Position numbers and translations under genes: made by a program
DNA from: Astropecten irregularis
Taxonomy: Eukaryota > Echinodermata > Asteroidea > Paxillosida > Astropectinidae
Assembly: GCA_963971285.1 (NCBI GenBank)
Contig: OZ020254.1
Location: 7,502,001 to 7,566,000 of the forward strand
Length of the DNA: 64,000 bases
Direction of reading: 5' to 3'
Notes under the pieces: generated by a model
What the model was told of the DNA's origin: nothing
Database searches by the model: none
The model's input: the letters and a program-made list of their open reading frames with translations, nothing else
Part shown: in pieces, positions 13,401-25,200 of the stretch
Numbering within the stretch: position 1 is the stretch's first letter
Layout: every line of letters begins with the position of its first letter

Positions 13401-13995
13401 GGGAAACATATGGTAGCATGTTGTGTGCGACTGTTCGTGCATTCATCCTTAAGTGTACTGGAATTATATCTAGAGGCTATGGTGACGTAGATATTGCATT
13501 GGATAACACATGCCTATACGTAATACCATTTATAATCCCTTATAAATAATGGTAATAGTGAGTTGTAGGCATGTACATTTAGGATTCGGTACATACATGA
13601 AGTGCCGTCAGACTCGGTCCAGACATCATCATAATGCACGGGGTGTATTGTATATCCGACCCCCATGACCATTCACGCCACTTACAGCTCTTCAGCTCGA
13701 CATCATCAGCATGGCGCCTTCCTCCAAAAGCCAGAAAATGTCAGCCCGCTTTTAATATTAAATTGTTTTTTGTCTAGGAGAATCGCCACGACACGCGCAT
13801 GCACGGTGGTGACGTCTTTCCTCTCTGAAGATTCTGATCATGCAGAGAGAGCCATGCTGAGACTGATGGAATATTATTGATGACATAGGTTATGTATAGA
13901 CGCGCGCGCTCGCTGGGCGGCTGTGCGTACTGTGAAGGAATGTCCAAGAATATCACAATTCAGCATTGCATCTCATTCTCATTTTTAGTTTGCAT

Positions 13996-14355
13996 ATGTA
14001 ATATCATACTTTGGTTTTTGTCAAAGAAATACAGATTCGTGGGCAAAAATATTAAGGAAGATACAGTAACAGCCATCTGTGAAAATTTCAGTCCCATACG
14101 TTGCCCACTTTTTGAGAAAACAGTGAAAAACAGCCATGCAAAGTAAAGTCTTTCCTCTTGTTTATCTTTAAATGATCAAAAAATAATTTTGGTCATTGAA
14201 TTTTACTTTTTCTTGATAAATACAGTATTTCAGGCAGAACAATTTTAACGGTATGTTTCTACCCAGGGCCTAACCATCTTTATTCCCTGTAAATTATAAG
14301 TAAATCTGTGAAGATTTCTGGTTCGGTATGCTACCAAAGTATGATACTACCTTTA
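13996..14355. mobile_element. MITE family A, copy 3
   Basis: The left end is slightly eroded (TATGTAATATCATACTTTGG). The right end is ACCAAAGTATGATACTACCT followed by TTA. The interior is colinear with copies 1 and 4. Confidence 0.83.
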
Positions 14356-15310
14356 GTGATCATCATCGTTCAAGTGGTTATTACTTATGAACGATTATTT
14401 AGACCTTCCTGAAGGTATATTACGATAATGCTATATTGTTTTGGGGGAAAATATGTTGCGAAATGTTGGAAAACGCATGTTTTCTTTGTACCTTTATGTA
14501 AAAAAAAATGTACAGACTCAGAAAATATCCGAGAAAGATTAGAAATGAAGTTAAGGTCACGCTCAGATACGTAGTGAGTTGTTCAATTTGTAAAAAGGGA
14601 ATAAAGACACAATTATTAATGTAAACATTATATGTATTCGCTTGAAGAGAGGAGAAGAAATTATTGCAGAAAAAAATGTACACGAATAATGTAAGATACG
14701 ATATAATGATATTGAAATGTAATTCTGTAATTTCCAAAGTTAAAGGCCTAGGCCTATAGGCCTACTCTCAAAAATCGTACAATCATGTTAACAATATTAT
14801 TAAGATATCGACAATATCGTCAATAATGTACGAAGACTGTAACATAAACTAGAGGCAGCAGCTATTTGCTTTGTAGATATCGAGGAGTCAATCGAGTATG
14901 TGCTGTGTAAATTACTGAAGAATAAATAAAATAATAGTGAAATGGTGCAGTGAACCTTGTTTGTTTCTGGTGTTTTCAGTTGTCGTCTTTTGTCGAGATG
15001 TAGTGTGTTCAAACAATAGGCCTTAACAATATGATAATAATACCATAGATTATCCTTATTAGTGTATTAGTTATGATAATTACGTATCTAAATGAGATTA
15101 AAATTTACAGATGAAATCGCGCACACGAATTACCTGAAACGAGGCCAGTTTAAAGGAAAGGTCATTATTACCCCTTTCCATTATAATACGGTAAAGAGGC
15201 CATCAGTCTTGTTCCAGTGCATGCAGTGCTAAAATGAGGGATATGTTTCCCACATCACTGGGCAAGATCATCATTCACTGTCCTAACCGGTAGACTGAGT
15301 ATCTATCCTT

Positions 15311-15684
15311 TAAAGGTAATATCATACTTTGGTTTTTATCAAAGAAATACAGATTCATGGGCACAAATATCAAGACAGATACAATAACAGTCATGCATCT
15401 GTGAAAATTTCAGTCAAATACAGTGCCCACTTTTTTAAGAAAACCGTAGTGAAAAACAGCCACAGTATTTCTTAAGTCTTTTCTCTTTTATTTTTGATCT
15501 TTTAAAAGATCAACAAGATTTTCGGTCGTTGTTTTAATAATTTCTGGATAATACACCATTTCAGGCGGAGAATATTTAACAGTATGTTTCTACCACCACC
15601 ATCTTTATACCCTGTAAGTTACACGTAAATCTGTACGTGAACATTTCTGTTTTGGTTTCTTACCAAAGTATGATACTACCTTTA
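15311..15684. mobile_element. MITE family A, copy 4 (well preserved)
   Basis: One of the cleanest copies. TAAAGGTAATATCATACTTT at the left is complementary to AAAGTATGATACTACCTTTA at the right. A central palindrome GATCTTTTAAAAGATC sits in the middle. Length is about 374 bp. The TA at each end fits Tc1/mariner-type insertion. Confidence 0.88.
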
Positions 15685-17426
15685 AAGGAGCTATATGTCC
15701 TTATCCTGTGAGGAACTCTGTGAAAACAGACTACAGTTTATCGGTGTATGTGCAGTGAAGTTGGGCACCATCCCAAACCTGTTCATTCTGAGATCAGTGT
15801 ATACCTAATTATTGGTTTTCACACTTCTTCCTTCATATCTATTCATACCTCTGAGCGGCGTTTTCATATACCGAGTAAAATAATCACAACATGTTTTCTG
15901 TCTGAATTATTTACTTGCCAATTTAATTTTAGAAAAAAAAAACCGGCATGTCGTGTTTATTTCATATTTTATGCACTTAGTTTTTCCTTCAGTAATGTCA
16001 CGTTCTTTTTTATGTTTTAAATACATGTTCTACTGTTTGTTGACGGTTCACTCTGCCTCTTCAACATGAAAGAAATTTAAATGAAACATTTTCCCTCCCG
16101 TTTATCACTTATAGCGATCGGCAATGCATGCTTGTGCATTTATATAGGCAATCTTAAATATCACCGGCGCCGTCGTTCAATGTAATACTGAAATAAATCT
16201 ACCCCTTCCTGTAAGCAAAATAAAAGAAGGAACAAAGAAATAATTTTTAAAAATCAGGTTTCTCGTCTCCTCGCTTTTCATTTTTCCCTTGGCTTTATTT
16301 TTGTTTTTTGATTAGCATTATCATTATTTCGTTTAATTTATTTTCACCGTCATCTTCTGTGCGTGTGTCTTTCTTTCTTTTATTGAAGTTGTTGTTTTGG
16401 GAAAAAAAATTATGAGAGGCGTGGTCAATGGAGCCTGTATGTAGCGATTGTTTTATTCAGAATACTTCTCAGATTGGATCGGCCACATCTTGGGAATAAG
16501 ATGTCTGCAATCATCCTTTATTCAGAAAGCTTGGACGAGAAACTAGTTTTTATTTGGATTTAGAGAAATATAATACAGGTCTATATTATATAGGCCTGTT
16601 CTAAAAAGTCATATAACATATAATTTAGATTCTTATTAAACTTTATTTTCATTCTCAACATTTTGACTAATGAAAATGTCTAACCTGCCCCAAGGCTTAT
16701 TTTCATACCGCACAGTGCGGATATACAGAAGCCCAGAATAATGCTAATGTCTGGGTTAAAATATTCATTGCATGGATAGAAGTCAGGAGTCGGGATGCAG
16801 TACACTTTGTCCTAGTTACAGTGTGGTACTCTTAAAATTTTAACTCTTTGTTCGAGTCCACAGTGTCTAATCATTTCACTATGTTCTACCGGTGCTCCTT
16901 TCATTTGCCTGCAGAATTACGCCTTGTATGTTGTTTAGTATGGATTATCATTCATTGCTTGGAGACGTTACAATCCTATATTAATTAATACGTGTACATT
17001 TTTTGCACATACTAATGACTCCGAACTCAAAGCTAGTCACGTGATCGTGGTAGCCTCATTTCATAATAATCATTTCATAATAATCATGAAGGACCCGCCT
17101 GCTATACAGAGTGTGTGCACACTGCACAAAGAACTTGAACTTACTGAAAATTCCGAGGACACATAGTCTAATTATTCATTATCACAAACAATAACTTGCA
17201 GGATTGTGCAGGGTTGTGTTTCGCCATCCTTCCTTTCCATTCACATCCTTTGAAAATGTGACATTCGCTGAACATGAAGAGCAATCGTTGTGGATTATTT
17301 ATCAATGCAAACACACAAGAACCACTATACACCCCCCCCCCCTTCACCACTCCCCTTATTGGTTACATTTCATGTCCGTACAAGGCCTCCGTAACTATTA
17401 TAATCAATGACCTTATTCATTTCAAA

Positions 17427-20400
17427 ATGGCGGCGCCCCTGCGGAATCTCTTCTTTCATGCACAGAAAACCGGTAACGAAACGTTGATCTTTAAACATTG
17501 CCAGAATTATAAATGTTACCTCATTTGTCACAATTTGTAAGTTGAAAAGCTTACAAACACTGGGCATGGACATTTCGTAACAAAATCTGGGGTTTTAAGT
17601 TAAATCTGGATAAAAAGAGACCTTCTCCAGTCCAGGACCAACTTCACCAAGTCATTCTCCATAGACTTTGTACACACAGTCACAGAATAGGCCTAATAAA
17701 AAAATAACTTGTTGTGTGTCTAGTCTAGGCATATAGGCCTATAAGTATAACCAGTCTTGAACCATTTCAAGCATTAATTCATATCCCCGCTGCCAAAGTT
17801 TTAAAGCAGTAGGCCTAGGCTTCTTAATAATAATTATGCTAGGCCTAATCACAATATTAATTTGCTTAAACTTCAGAGGCACTATGGAGGAAGCAAGTAT
17901 AGATCAGCGCAAAGTGACGTCATACCAACTCGCCTGTCTTGGAGCGATGAAAACAAAGCATTAAGTTGTACAGGTTTTAAGACAAAAAGCTGCCTGGATT
18001 GTTTAATCTTAGTATACGGTACATCAAAGAAGGATTATTGTCTGAGAACAAACTAGGACTCGACAATGAAAGTCGTACAGAACACTATTTCTGCTTCTTG
18101 ACAGAAATATTCGGAAAACAATTCTCGACGACGGACAAATTGTGCGTGATTTGTCTGTAGCTTGCGCCATCTACACCTAGTACACGTTGGTTTTCATCGG
18201 TTGTCAAGTTATGAGAATGAAAGTACCCAGATGTCCGCGCTGATCTTTAGGCCTGTAACCATTTCAAGCATTTATTCATATCCCCTGCTGCCAAAGTTTT
18301 AAAGCAGTTCTACTGTAATTATGCTATTCACAACATTTTGCTTTTATAACCATGGAGGTAGCACTAGTACTAGGTTTAATTTTTTTAAATGTTTAATTTG
18401 TTTCAATTGTTTATTTTTGTTTAAGTGCCAAGACTATGTTGCAAGACAAATCCTCTGAGTACCTCATCCACCAGGCTGCTCAGCGTTAGACCCAGTACAC
18501 AACCTGTGATCAAACAAGACAATCTCTACCATACTGCAAGACCAGCATGGGCTGCCACACTGAACAGCTCAGGGAAGTCACGGATAGATGCTGCCCGTCC
18601 CTCACAGACAAGAGCCTTCTCGCTTCTCTCTGGCAGTTGGAATGTTGGCATCTACAATCCAGGGCTTCTTCAGAGGTCAGAATCAATATTTCCTTTGTTA
18701 CCTTTATTAACTACCAACATTCACTTTCAGTTTTTAGGCAGAGTCAGTACTTTACAAGTGCTGTACGTAGATCTTCATTTTGGTACATGTACAAATATCA
18801 AGATCTTCAGGACTTGCTTAAAGTCTTGCAAAGCATAGTAGCAGGAGGGAGAAGGCGAGGCAGACAGAAAAAAAGAGATGTGATGACAACATCACAGAAT
18901 GAACAGGCCTTAAACTGAGGCCGTGTCCGAAACGGGCTTCCAGAGCTACGGCTAGGTCTATTGTCTCGGTGTCTCCGCGTATTTCCAATGGAGCGAAGAC
19001 CTAGACCTAGCTCTAGACAACAGATTCGGATGCAGCCTGGGTATCACATTGAGAAAGGCCAATTACAGACAGGAGTGGAGAAGACTGGTTGCAAAACCCC
19101 TCAGTGGTGCTCCCCCGGTCAACTAAATTACGGGCTGATGATGATGATGACAAAACATAGAGCAAGGTCTTTGGCGACTCCTTGCTCTGGTACATAATAT
19201 ATTGTCATGTCATAAGCTAAGAACCAAATCAATTTAAATTCCCTCAAAGAAATTGAAGTGGACTCGTCTGTCAGAAAATATCATAGGATAAAAGTTGGCC
19301 TAGGCACTGAACTCTTGTACTTTCGACAGAGTTGGCAACAGATCAGGGGCCAATTTCACGGAGCTGCTTAGCACAACAATTTGCTAAGTATGACATTTCT
19401 GTCTTTTAATAAAAACAGGGTTAACAACCAAATGCCCATGTGTTGTGTATCACTTGTGATTGTTCTTTGGCTGTTGTTCACCGGCCATGAACATCAAATG
19501 AAACTTTTAACAGTGGTTTGTTTTATTGGGCAAGACTTTTTTGTGCTTAGCAGTGCCATGAAATTGGCCCAAGTACCTGTGACAAAGAAGGTCCTAACAG
19601 TGGGATTAAGACATGTGTCACAAAATATTTTCAATAATAAGATGATCTCATATTAAACAAAAAATGTGTGAATTGACTGAATTCAGGTTTGGGGTCTATC
19701 ATTTCTTGAACTTCTTTGCAGGTTATCACCGACAGTTCTAGGTGCTTGTCCTCCCCAGCAGCATCAGCCCAGGAGGAGTATCATTAGATACAGCAAGAAC
19801 AAGAGCAAGAAGAAGTCTGTCAAGGCAGTCACTAGTCGCTTCTACCGCTTCTCAAAGTAAGTCTACAGGTTTTCATTCTGGCTAGAAATTACAATCTGTT
19901 TGTTAAATATATTTACATTACAACAAATCCATTGCAGTGATTACTGTATTCATTATAGTGGTTAGTTTCCAGTAATGAACCAAGACTTGTTCATGAGTGA
20001 AGTATAAACTAAAGCAGTGCAGTATGCAATCGTGGGAAAAGACCTGTGACAGGAAAATTCAGGAGAAATGTGGACAGAGAAGTTGATTAATATTACAAGG
20101 AAACCCTACATTAATCAATGGGGTGCCGTAGCTATGTGGGGGGCTGCAGCCTAGTGGCTTGGCATGTCGTACTCAATATCTTGTGGTCAATCTACAGATT
20201 GTGGGTTCAAATCCAGTCATGAGTTGTGGTGCTTGCATCCTTGTGCAAGATTCTTTGTCACATATTGCTCCTCTTCACTCATGTGTAAATGGGTACCTGT
20301 GAGGGTTGAGATGACTTTGTGCTTGATTAGCCTTCGTGCACTTATAGCAGCTGGGGCTGTATAATTGTACTCCCCAGGGAGTTGAGATGGTTTCAGGAAT

Positions 20401-21080
20401 GTAAATATAATCCAATGACCAGGGATAATAATGTAGGCACCTTGAATGGGTTTCCTGATAAGTGTGGCATATACAAATCTATTAAGTCATTATTATTATT
20501 ATGAAGAGGCTGAAAATCCAATCACCATGTCGATCTGGGCAGGATGTGAACCAGGCTCACAGTGGTGGAAGGCTAAACAGTAATTCTATCCAAACTCGAT
20601 TCTCAGTTTGATACAATTAATGGCACTGAGGCCATGTCCGTAACAGGCTTCCACAGCTACGACTAGGTCTCTCGTCTTGGTGTCTCCATGTATTTCCAAT
20701 TGAGTGAAGACCTAGACCTAGCTCTCGACAATAGATTCGGATGCAGCCTTTGTCAGTGATTATTTGAAGGCAAATTTGAAAAGGCTATTTCATAATTATT
20801 ATCATTATCATCGGTTTTCCCCAGTGGCCTCTGGCTGCGAACCATAGCTGGCCGCAACAAGAAGGCCTGGAAGAAATCGCGGGATCGCAAGCACCGGAAC
20901 AAATGGCATGTCTTCTGCAGTAAGACCCAGTCCAAGATGCTAGACCTCATGGTGACTAAAGGCTGGAAGGAACGCCGCTACTATCCTGACGACCCCCTGG
21001 AACCGTTCCAGGAACGAAACTTCAAGGGGCTGAATTTTTACCCGGGCGACAGAATACTCCACAAGAGGAAGGATTTATGA
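17427..21080 (+). CDS. MRPL35: Mitochondrial large-subunit ribosomal protein bL35m
   Basis: Four exons join in phase: 17427-17472, 18426-18675, 19722-19856 and 20825-21080, giving 228 residues. All introns are GT-AG. The first exon begins MAAPLRNLFF, a basic and hydrophobic start that suits a mitochondrial presequence. The bL35 core begins near residue 118 (RRSIIRYSKNKSKKKSVKAV) and continues across the last junction into GLWLRTIAGRNKKAWKK, FCSKTQSKMLDLM and the C-terminal YYPDDPLEPF region. This arrangement matches animal MRPL35, where a K-rich bL35 segment is followed by a C-terminal extension with an N/SKTQSK motif. The protein is a structural part of the mitochondrial 39S subunit. It is somewhat longer than the human form (about 188 residues), mainly in the poorly conserved N-terminal half. 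A candidate AATAAA lies at 21160. Confidence 0.9.
17745..17812 (+). repeat. Local duplication in MRPL35 intron 1 (first copy)
   Basis: ACCATTTCAAGCATTAATTC ... GCTGCCAAAGTTTTAAAGCAGT recurs almost exactly at 18255-18309 in the same intron. This may be a short segmental duplication or two copies of an unnamed repeat. Confidence 0.55.
18917..19036. mobile_element. Short MITE (about 120 bp) in MRPL35 intron 2, copy 1
   Basis: The left end AGGCCGTGTCCGAAAC and the right end ATTCGGATGCAGCCT are imperfect inverted repeats. The interior (CTAGGTCTATTGTCTCGGTG ... GACCTAGACCTAGCTC) is also partly palindromic. A second copy lies at 20629-20750. Confidence 0.65.
19346..19570. mobile_element. Inverted-repeat element of the GGGGCCAATTTCA family
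   Basis: It begins GGGGCCAATTTCACGGAGCT-GCTTAGCAC and ends GTGCTTAGCAGTGCCATGAA-ATTGGCCC, which are inverted repeats. Relatives occur at 37761-37998 and 51819-52066. A different member with the same terminal motif is at 31003-31272. Confidence 0.7.
20118..20440 (+). repeat. tRNA-derived SINE in MRPL35 intron 3
   Basis: A tRNA-like head has an A-box-like TAGTGGCTTGGCATG and a B-box GGGTTCAAATCC. It is followed by a body containing CATATTGCTCCTCTTCACTC and GTAAATGGGTACCTGTGAGG. The internal pol III promoter boxes plus an unrelated body mark a SINE rather than a tRNA gene. The body resembles SINE tails widespread in echinoderms (family recall, not searched). Confidence 0.7.
20629..20750. mobile_element. 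Short MITE in MRPL35 intron 3, copy 2
   Basis: Colinear with 18917-19036. The ends are AGGCCATGTCCGTAAC and ATTCGGATGCAGCCT, with the same internal CTAGGTCT ... GACCTAGACCTAG arrangement. Confidence 0.65.
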
Positions 21081-21159
21081 GGCCCACGAACTAACACAAA
21101 GTAACAGTTGTGTCTGCTTATGCTCCCAAACCAAAACAAGTCCTCACAAGCCTTCCTGT

Positions 21160-21165
21160 AATAAA
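21160..21165 (+). terminator. Candidate polyadenylation signal of MRPL35
   Basis: AATAAA lies 80 nt after the MRPL35 stop codon. A second AATAAA at 21666 could serve a longer transcript. Confidence 0.5.
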
Positions 21166-21872
21166 AAGGAGGATTTTGGACACAGTACAGGTCCTGTAAC
21201 GTAATAATTAACTTTTGGCTTTAATACTTAAGTCCCATTCCAATGACAAAACTTCACAGACTTACTGTATAATATGAGACTATGGTGGACTTTGTATCAA
21301 CTTTTTGGGCTGTATTGGGAAAACAAATCCAAATAGTCAAAGTCAAAGGAATATTGTGCATAAAACGTTTGCTCTGCAGCATTTCAAATGCTGAACTTCA
21401 CCATTCTGCACCAACTTCGTACAGAACACACCATTTCCTCATGATTACAAGGCAGCTTATTTTAGATGCTTACTATTACAATGTAATTTATTAGTACCTT
21501 TTTAAGCTGTACTCGAAAACGACATTTAATTTTAGCCAATATCTGCTGGATGGTTCCAAAACATGCAGCTAAACTTGACGCCATAGAATCTGGTACATGT
21601 ATTAACAATTCGTTTATTTACAAATAAGTTGTGTACATCAAGTGAGATTGTACATTAAAATGATGAATAAATTAAAGATATGGAACACATGATCATGTTT
21701 TGTGTCCTTATTTACTGTACACTTGTTTTTGGAAGTTTGATTTAAAATTAGTATTAAATAAACACAAACCCAATATCTAACAGAGATGGGTAATTCTTGA
21801 ATGGAATTTAAAAACAGAATTTGGAAGATGATGTGATTAAAACTTAGTTTTATTTAAAGCACAAGTTGTATT

Positions 21873-22197
21873 TAAAGGTACAGTACAGGATTGGTAACAT
21901 ACTCAAACAGAAATGGTCACAGATTTTAATATGTACATGTATAACTTTCACATTATGAAGATGGTGCTGGTACAAACACACCGTTAAAATATTTCCGTCT
22001 GAAATGGTGTATTTATCCAGAAATTAGTAACACAAAGACCAAAAACAGTTTTGATCACACGGTGAGATCAAAAACCATTCTTTATGTTTTATAAGAAAAA
22101 TTGAGTCAGGATTTTTGCTATTTTCTTGTGACTCAGATATCCGATTAAGCTCAAATTTTCACAAGTTTATCTTTACCAATCATGTATTATACCTCTA
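21873..22197. mobile_element. MITE family B, copy 1 (in the presumed HEATR4 3' UTR)
   Basis: The left end TAAAGGTACAGTACAGGATT-GGTAACAT differs from family A, but the interior (CCGTCTGAAATGGTGTATTTA) is shared. The right end is CTTTACCAATCATGTATTAT-ACCTCTA. It lies just downstream of the HEATR4 stop codon and upstream of a candidate AATAAA (reverse strand, 21853-21848). Confidence 0.75.
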
Positions 22198-22271
22198 AGG
22201 TACTTTCATTGAGGAAGCGGATCAGAATGACAAAAACCATAACTTGAAGGAATGCTTCTTGTGTTTGACAG

Positions 22272-25200
22272 CTAAGCATCAGGTGAACTATTAGGCCCTG
22301 TACTCTCATCCTTCGTTTCATTATGAAATGAGTCATTGTCAGATGCCACATTTCTTTGTTCCCCGTTGGTGACAACTTCGTCTTTGCTTGCACCATCATC
22401 TATTACATTGACATGCACATCACGGACATGGTTTGAATTGATGTCCAGTTCAGGAGTGTTGGATGTCTTGGCTGCAGCAACACCATCTCCATCTGTGCCG
22501 GTTGTAAGCTCAGGCTGCTCTGTTTGAGACGGACTGGCAACCCCTTCCTCGTCTTCTGCTTCCCCAGGAGTATCAGGAAGCATCCCGTCTGGAGACTCTT
22601 GCTGCTGGAGGTTGCGTATCTCCTCTTCAACACTCTCGGTGATTGTTTCCAGTTTCAGAGCAGCATCTTTAGCTCCTGCCTGTTCCTCTGGCGTCACCAT
22701 CTCCTCATCTCCTTCTGGAGTCACATAGTCCCTGTACTCCTTCACAGAGCAGGATCCTTCGTAGAGCTCGATCAGCTTCTCAAGTTTCTCGACCGGACTC
22801 CGACCCCTGGAAGAAGTGGCACCAGGTGTTTTTGATGTAACCACTGGGCTCAGTAACGACCCCCGATCCTGTCCTGCCGATGGTGTCCTGGGAAGAGCAA
22901 TGTCAGGAGTCTGCTTTGAAGGAGAGTACTCTTCATCGTCCGCTTCAGAGTCAATGAAGACGCTGGGAGTAGGGATGCTTCTCTGGCTCTGCTTTGTGGA
23001 GATTGAGGAGCGAGCCAGGGTATTTTTGTACGCCATAGCCTGAACGAAAAAATAAACGAACCCCAATATTGAATAGTCAAAATGAAATATCCTTGCAAAC
23101 ACTCTCTGAGGCTTTGCATAGTGACAATTGGTATGTGGATCGGTTTGCGGAATCACCATGTAATAATCGTTCGTACTTTCACACATATCGTTCGCACTTC
23201 TCACAATTAAGGTCTCAATGTTTCAACTAGTCTGCTCTAGTCCTCATCAGGGGAGACTACTCTCTGTACGCATTGGACATCTTTAACCTGTACCAGCTGT
23301 TATCTATTTAAAGCAACAATTATCCTCAGGTTTGACAAGAAAAAACGAAATAGCATCTTGAGTGTCTCAAACTGTTTGAATTTGAAAGCTCTTTCATAGA
23401 TGTCATCATAAAGCTGGCAATAGCTCAAGAAGCTATGTGATCTTACCTTGACATCCACTCCCCTCGGTGACTCTTTGAAATGTCGCTCTCGCTGCTCATT
23501 GAGGCTCTCCTGCATCTCATTCTCGGTGATCTTGGCCGCGATGTTGTATCGTGTACACAGTCTCCGCACCTCATCCTTGATCTGTTGAACCATCTCCATG
23601 TCTCCTGTGGGGCTAACCCCCATGGACTGCAGGGCAATGGCCAGCTGCCTGTAGGTCAAGGAATACTTGAGCTTAGAGATGGAATACATCACCTACTGTA
23701 TATTATACCGTCATTCAGTGCAACATTGCCATTCCCCTGATTTGCACATTTTGGGCACAAAACCAGATTCTGCTGGTGCCAAACTGTTGTGTGTCACAGT
23801 ATGTTGTCAGTTTCAGAATGCATGTCCAAAGGCAGTGGTTGGGATACGATATCATTGTTGATTGTTACGATGTAAATTGTTTTTTTGATGTATGGACAAA
23901 TATGAAGATTGATAATGCAAAATATGTAGAAAATTTTCATATTGTGAAATACAAAGCTATTGAAATGACATGCAAATATATTCTCACTAAAAAGTTATAA
24001 ACCAAACCAAGTAGATACAAATCTCTTAACATGAAAAGGGTGAAATATTATCAGTAAATAAAATCATTTAAAAAGAAAACTTCAAACAAAATTGACATAC
24101 ATTCGAACAAGTTGATCTGGTTCAACAAGCAGTTTATCCTGCAGCATTGGAGCGATGTGTTTGCCGCCTATACCCAGCTTGACCAATGTTTGTAGGGCCT
24201 CGGCACGCACCCCAGGCTCTGATTCAAACCGCACTGCCCACAGAATGGCCTCCTCGATAGGCTCACTGTTCCTGCCTATGTCTCCAATAGCTGTGATTCG
24301 ATCGGGCAAAACAACATAGACATGACACTGGATTAAACATCAGCTGGCACAACGAAATGGGTAAAAAGTTCGACTACTTCAAAATTCGCACAGTATTGTC
24401 ACTGAAATAAGCTGGTGAGGAGGGCTAGGTTTAATCAAGATCATTTATATTAATAATATAAATGATCTTGATTATTAGGGTTTGAAGTTTTCCAAACCAA
24501 TACTTGCTCCAAATCAAATGATGTGGCAACTGTGTTTTTTAACCAGGGAATAAAATTGTAAGAAAATACACTCATAAACAAATCAAGCATTGGACCAGAT
24601 GTTATTCAGATCCAACTTTATAATCATGTTTATGCAGGAACCTCACAAAGGCTAAGGCTATATTAAAATAACCTGACTAGGTCTTGAAAATATATAAGGG
24701 TCAATGGAAAACAGCCGCATACCAGGTATGCAAGCCACAGTCAGGCTTTGAAGGCATGACCTGACTAGGCTAACTCATCCAGTATTTATAATATAAAGGT
24801 AGCATCATACTTTGGTAAGAAACCAAAATAGAAATGTTCATAGATTTACCTATAACTCACAGGGTATAAAGATGGACTCTATGGACATACCGTTAAAATT
24901 GTTCCGCTTATTAAAAATGCTGTATTTATCCAGAAATGAAAAAAACAAAAGACTGAAAAAAGTTTTGATCTCCGAGATCAAATCTTTAAATTATGTTACA
25001 ATTTGGCGTGACAGTTGCAATGTTTTTTTTTTGCTGTTTTCTACAGTTTCCAATTATCAAATGAGCAGAAGATTTCAGAGGTTTGTTTTTATTTCAAGAC
25101 AAATCAAATTATGAACTGACCACAGCTGTTCTATCAACTTTAATATCAAAGTATGGTTCTACCTCTCTACTTGAGGACAAAGAGATTTATATAGGAAAAT

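Larger units (their letters stand above)
5000..17426. other. Long intergenic stretch with repeats, no supported gene
   Basis: About 12 kb with no open frame I can connect to a protein family or to a splice-consistent exon chain. It holds four copies of a TA-flanked MITE (5853-6230, 7607-7974, about 13996-14355, 15311-15684), a degenerate SINE tail near 10195-10410, and a copy of a dispersed repeat at 7225-7330. Several short frames come from the MITE interior rather than from genes. Distal regulatory elements cannot be recognised by eye. Confidence 0.6.

Noticed and set aside
23649-23692. Upstream extension of HEATR4 exon 11 (VMYSISKLKYSL)
   Set aside because: Using an acceptor at 23693 breaks the phase with the GTATGT donor of exon 10; the acceptor at 23648, with a pyrimidine-rich tract, keeps it.
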